From positions 3,162,001-3,226,000 of the forward strand of contig NZ_CP072793.1 in assembly GCF_017901175.1 (NCBI RefSeq): 64,000 bases of DNA, in the 5' to 3' direction. Positions 62,296 to 64,000 of this stretch are shown here, in pieces. Source of the stretch: Thiothrix unzii. Lineage in GTDB: Bacteria > Pseudomonadota > Gammaproteobacteria > Thiotrichales > Thiotrichaceae. The position numbers and the translations under genes were made by a program. The stretch's first letter is position 1. Every line of letters starts with the position of its first letter. The notes below the pieces were generated by a model. That model was not told the DNA's origin. It worked only from the letters and a program-made list of their open reading frames with translations, and made no database searches.

Positions 62296-64000
62296 ATGCC
62301 CGTTTACCGTTCCCGCACTTCCACTGGCGGTCGCAATATGGCTGGCGCACGCGCTTTATGGCGTGCGACCGGCATGACCGATGCGGATTTCCAGAAACCC
62401 ATCATTGCCATTGCCAATTCCTTCACCCAATTCGTGCCGGGGCATGTCCACCTCAAAGACATGGGGCAACTGGTGGCACGGGAAATCGAAGCCGCAGGCG
62501 GTGTCGCGAAAGAATTCAACACCATTGCGGTGGATGACGGCATTGCGATGGGGCATGGCGGGATGTTGTATTCGCTGCCTTCGCGCGAACTGATCGCCGA
62601 TGCGGTGGAATATATGGTCAACGCGCATTGCGCCGATGCGCTGGTGTGCATTTCCAACTGCGACAAAATCACGCCGGGGATGTTGAATGCCGCGCTGCGC
62701 TTGAATATTCCCACCATTTTCGTTTCCGGCGGGCCAATGGAATCCGGTAAAGCGGTCATCGGTGGCAAGCTGGTGAAGCTGGATTTGGTGGATGCAATGG
62801 TTTCCGCCGCCAATAGTGCCGAAAGCGACGCAAATGTGGAAACGATGGAACGTTCCGCTTGCCCTACTTGCGGCTCGTGTTCCGGCATGTTTACTGCCAA
62901 CTCGATGAACTGTCTGACCGAAGCATTGGGCTTGAGCTTGCCGGGGAATGGCTCGACGTTGGCGACGCATTCTGACCGCAAGCGTTTGTTCCTTGAAGCA
63001 GGGCGCATCATTGTCGGTTTGGCAAAACGGTATTACGAACAGGACGATGCATCCGTATTGCCGCGCTCAATTGCAACAATGGAAGCGTTTGAAAACGCGA
63101 TGTGTTTGGACATTGCGATGGGTGGCTCGACCAATACCATCCTGCACTTGCTGGCTGCGGCGGAAGAGGCGGGAGTCAATTTCACCATGAACGACATCGA
63201 CCGTTTGAGCCGTAAAGTGCCGCAATTGTGTAAAGTTGCGCCTTCCACCCAGCTTTACCACATGGAAGACGTACACCGTGCTGGCGGGGTATTCGGCATT
63301 CTTGGCGAACTCGACCGCGCCGGATTATTGCACCGCGAAGTCGGCACAGTTCACGCGACGAATATGGCGGAAGCATTGTCGTTGTGGGATGTGCGCCTGA
63401 CCGACGATGCCAAACGCCACGAATTTTTCCGCGCAGGCCCCGGTGGAGTGCCAACACAAGTGGCGTTCAGCCAAAGCAAACGCTGGGATACGTTGGATAT
63501 TGACCGTGAAAACGGCTGTATCCGTGACAAAGCCCACGCTTACAGTACCGAAGGCGGTTTGGCGGTATTGTTCGGTAATATCGCGCTGGATGGTTGTGTG
63601 GTCAAAACCGCTGGGGTGGATGACAGCATCCTCAAATTCTCCGGCCCTGCACGTATTTTTGAATCGCAAGATGACGCGGTAGCAGGCATTCTCGGCGATA
63701 AAATCGTCGCGGGTGACATCGTGTTGATTCGCTACGAAGGCCCTCGCGGTGGCCCCGGAATGCAGGAAATGCTCTACCCCACCTCGTACATCAAGTCGAA
63801 AGGCTTGGGTAAGGCGTGTGCGCTGATCACTGACGGACGTTTTTCCGGCGGCACTTCGGGCTTGTCCATCGGTCACGTTTCACCGGAAGCGGCAGAAGGC
63901 GGCGCGATTGGTTTGGTGGAAGAAGGCGACATGATCGACATCGACATTCCGAACCGTACCATCAATGTGCGTATTAGCGATGAAGTGCTGGCAACCCGAC
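62296..64000 (+). CDS. ilvD: Dihydroxy-acid dehydratase (3' end outside window)
   Basis: 568 codons seen, open to the window edge; the family is about 610-620 long, so some 45 residues are missing. It dehydrates dihydroxy-acids to 2-keto acids in valine, leucine and isoleucine synthesis and carries an Fe-S cluster. Visible: [121 protein letters not shown]-type [16 protein letters not shown] lies 6 bases before the ATG. Confidence 0.96.
   Translation, partial: MPVYRSRTSTGGRNMAGARALWRATGMTDADFQKPIIAIANSFTQFVPGHVHLKDMGQLVAREIEAAGGVAKEFNTIAVDDGIAMGHGGMLYSLPSRELIADAVEYMVNAHCADALVCISNCDKITPGMLNAALRLNIPTIFVSGGPMESGKAVIGGKLVKLDLVDAMVSAANSAESDANVETMERSACPTCGSCSGMFTANSMNCLTEALGLSLPGNGSTLATHSDRKRLFLEAGRIIVGLAKRYYEQDDASVLPRSIATMEAFENAMCLDIAMGGSTNTILHLLAAAEEAGVNFTMNDIDRLSRKVPQLCKVAPSTQLYHMEDVHRAGGVFGILGELDRAGLLHREVGTVHATNMAEALSLWDVRLTDDAKRHEFFRAGPGGVPTQVAFSQSKRWDTLDIDRENGCIRDKAHAYSTEGGLAVLFGNIALDGCVVKTAGVDDSILKFSGPARIFESQDDAVAGILGDKIVAGDIVLIRYEGPRGGPGMQEMLYPTSYIKSKGLGKACALITDGRFSGGTSGLSIGHVSPEAAEGGAIGLVEEGDMIDIDIPNRTINVRISDEVLATR

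Noticed and set aside
62304-63011. A 235-codon minus-strand frame at the start of ilvD
   Set aside because: It is the antisense shadow of ilvD, which has complete family motifs on the + strand and no stop before the window end.

Overview
The window reads as chromosome from a sulfur-oxidising, CO2-fixing gammaproteobacterium. Phosphoribulokinase and fructose-1,6-bisphosphatase point to the Calvin cycle. A SoeABC-type cytoplasmic sulfite dehydrogenase points to sulfur oxidation. The housekeeping set (ruvC, yebC, queG, pdxH, hslR, fimV-like, uup) is of gammaproteobacterial type. A filamentous Thiothrix-like member of the Thiotrichales would fit, but that is an inference from gene content; no rRNA or tRNA gene was seen.

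Layout. 1-9.1 kb: a lipoprotein cut by the window edge, a bactofilin, and a compact + strand operon (1324-7506) joining a Ras/MglA-like GTPase, a roadblock/LC7 protein, a receiver-like protein, a stand-alone Aer-type PAS protein, a PhnD-like solute-binding fold without a signal peptide, and a FimV-like LysM protein. An OmpA/BON protein and a coiled-coil protein follow. Two similar membrane-anchored coiled-coil proteins bracket the cluster. This looks like a polarity, motility or envelope sensing module. 9.1-16.2 kb: housekeeping genes, including a CbiC-like protein that lacks the catalytic His, TatD, pdxH, queG and uup.

16.2-32.4 kb is an accessory region wrapped around metabolism. It holds vapBC, a three-gene minus-strand operon (unknown protein, PLD/Tdp1-like protein, SNF2-type helicase), then soeABC with an FNR-like box, then a second PLD-helicase-DUF3427 gene cut by a complete IS256-family element (28-bp terminal inverted repeats, 8-bp target duplication). 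32.4-42.4 kb returns to core genes: yaeQ, yebC-ruvC, a YcgN-type protein, hslR, an ion channel that may start at ATC, asmA-like, and prk.

42.4-46.4 kb is a second accessory island. It has a FitAB-type toxin-antitoxin pair with a perfect palindromic operator, an AT-rich pair (three-TM protein plus TIR-domain protein), and an AAA/DUF4143 ATPase. The ATPase ribosome-binding site lies in a 12-bp hairpin, preceded by four copies of a 14-bp core at exactly 33-bp period. Next to it lies a decayed DUF234 remnant. 46.4-64 kb is mostly core: CBS protein, YiaAB protein, XRE regulator with an adjacent operator, maeB, TauE/SafE, a metallo-beta-lactamase-fold hydrolase, a CAP lipoprotein, hemF, a sigma/anti-sigma/subtilase operon, fbp, ribF, trmL, a pseudo-dihydroorotase with pyrB, and the start of ilvD, which runs off the end.

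The strongest candidates for undescribed biology are the unknown-PLD-SNF2 operon, the TM+TIR pair, the hairpin and 33-bp array ahead of the DUF4143 ATPase, and the GTPase/roadblock/PAS/PhnD-like/FimV operon. No database search was possible, so novelty is not claimed as fact.
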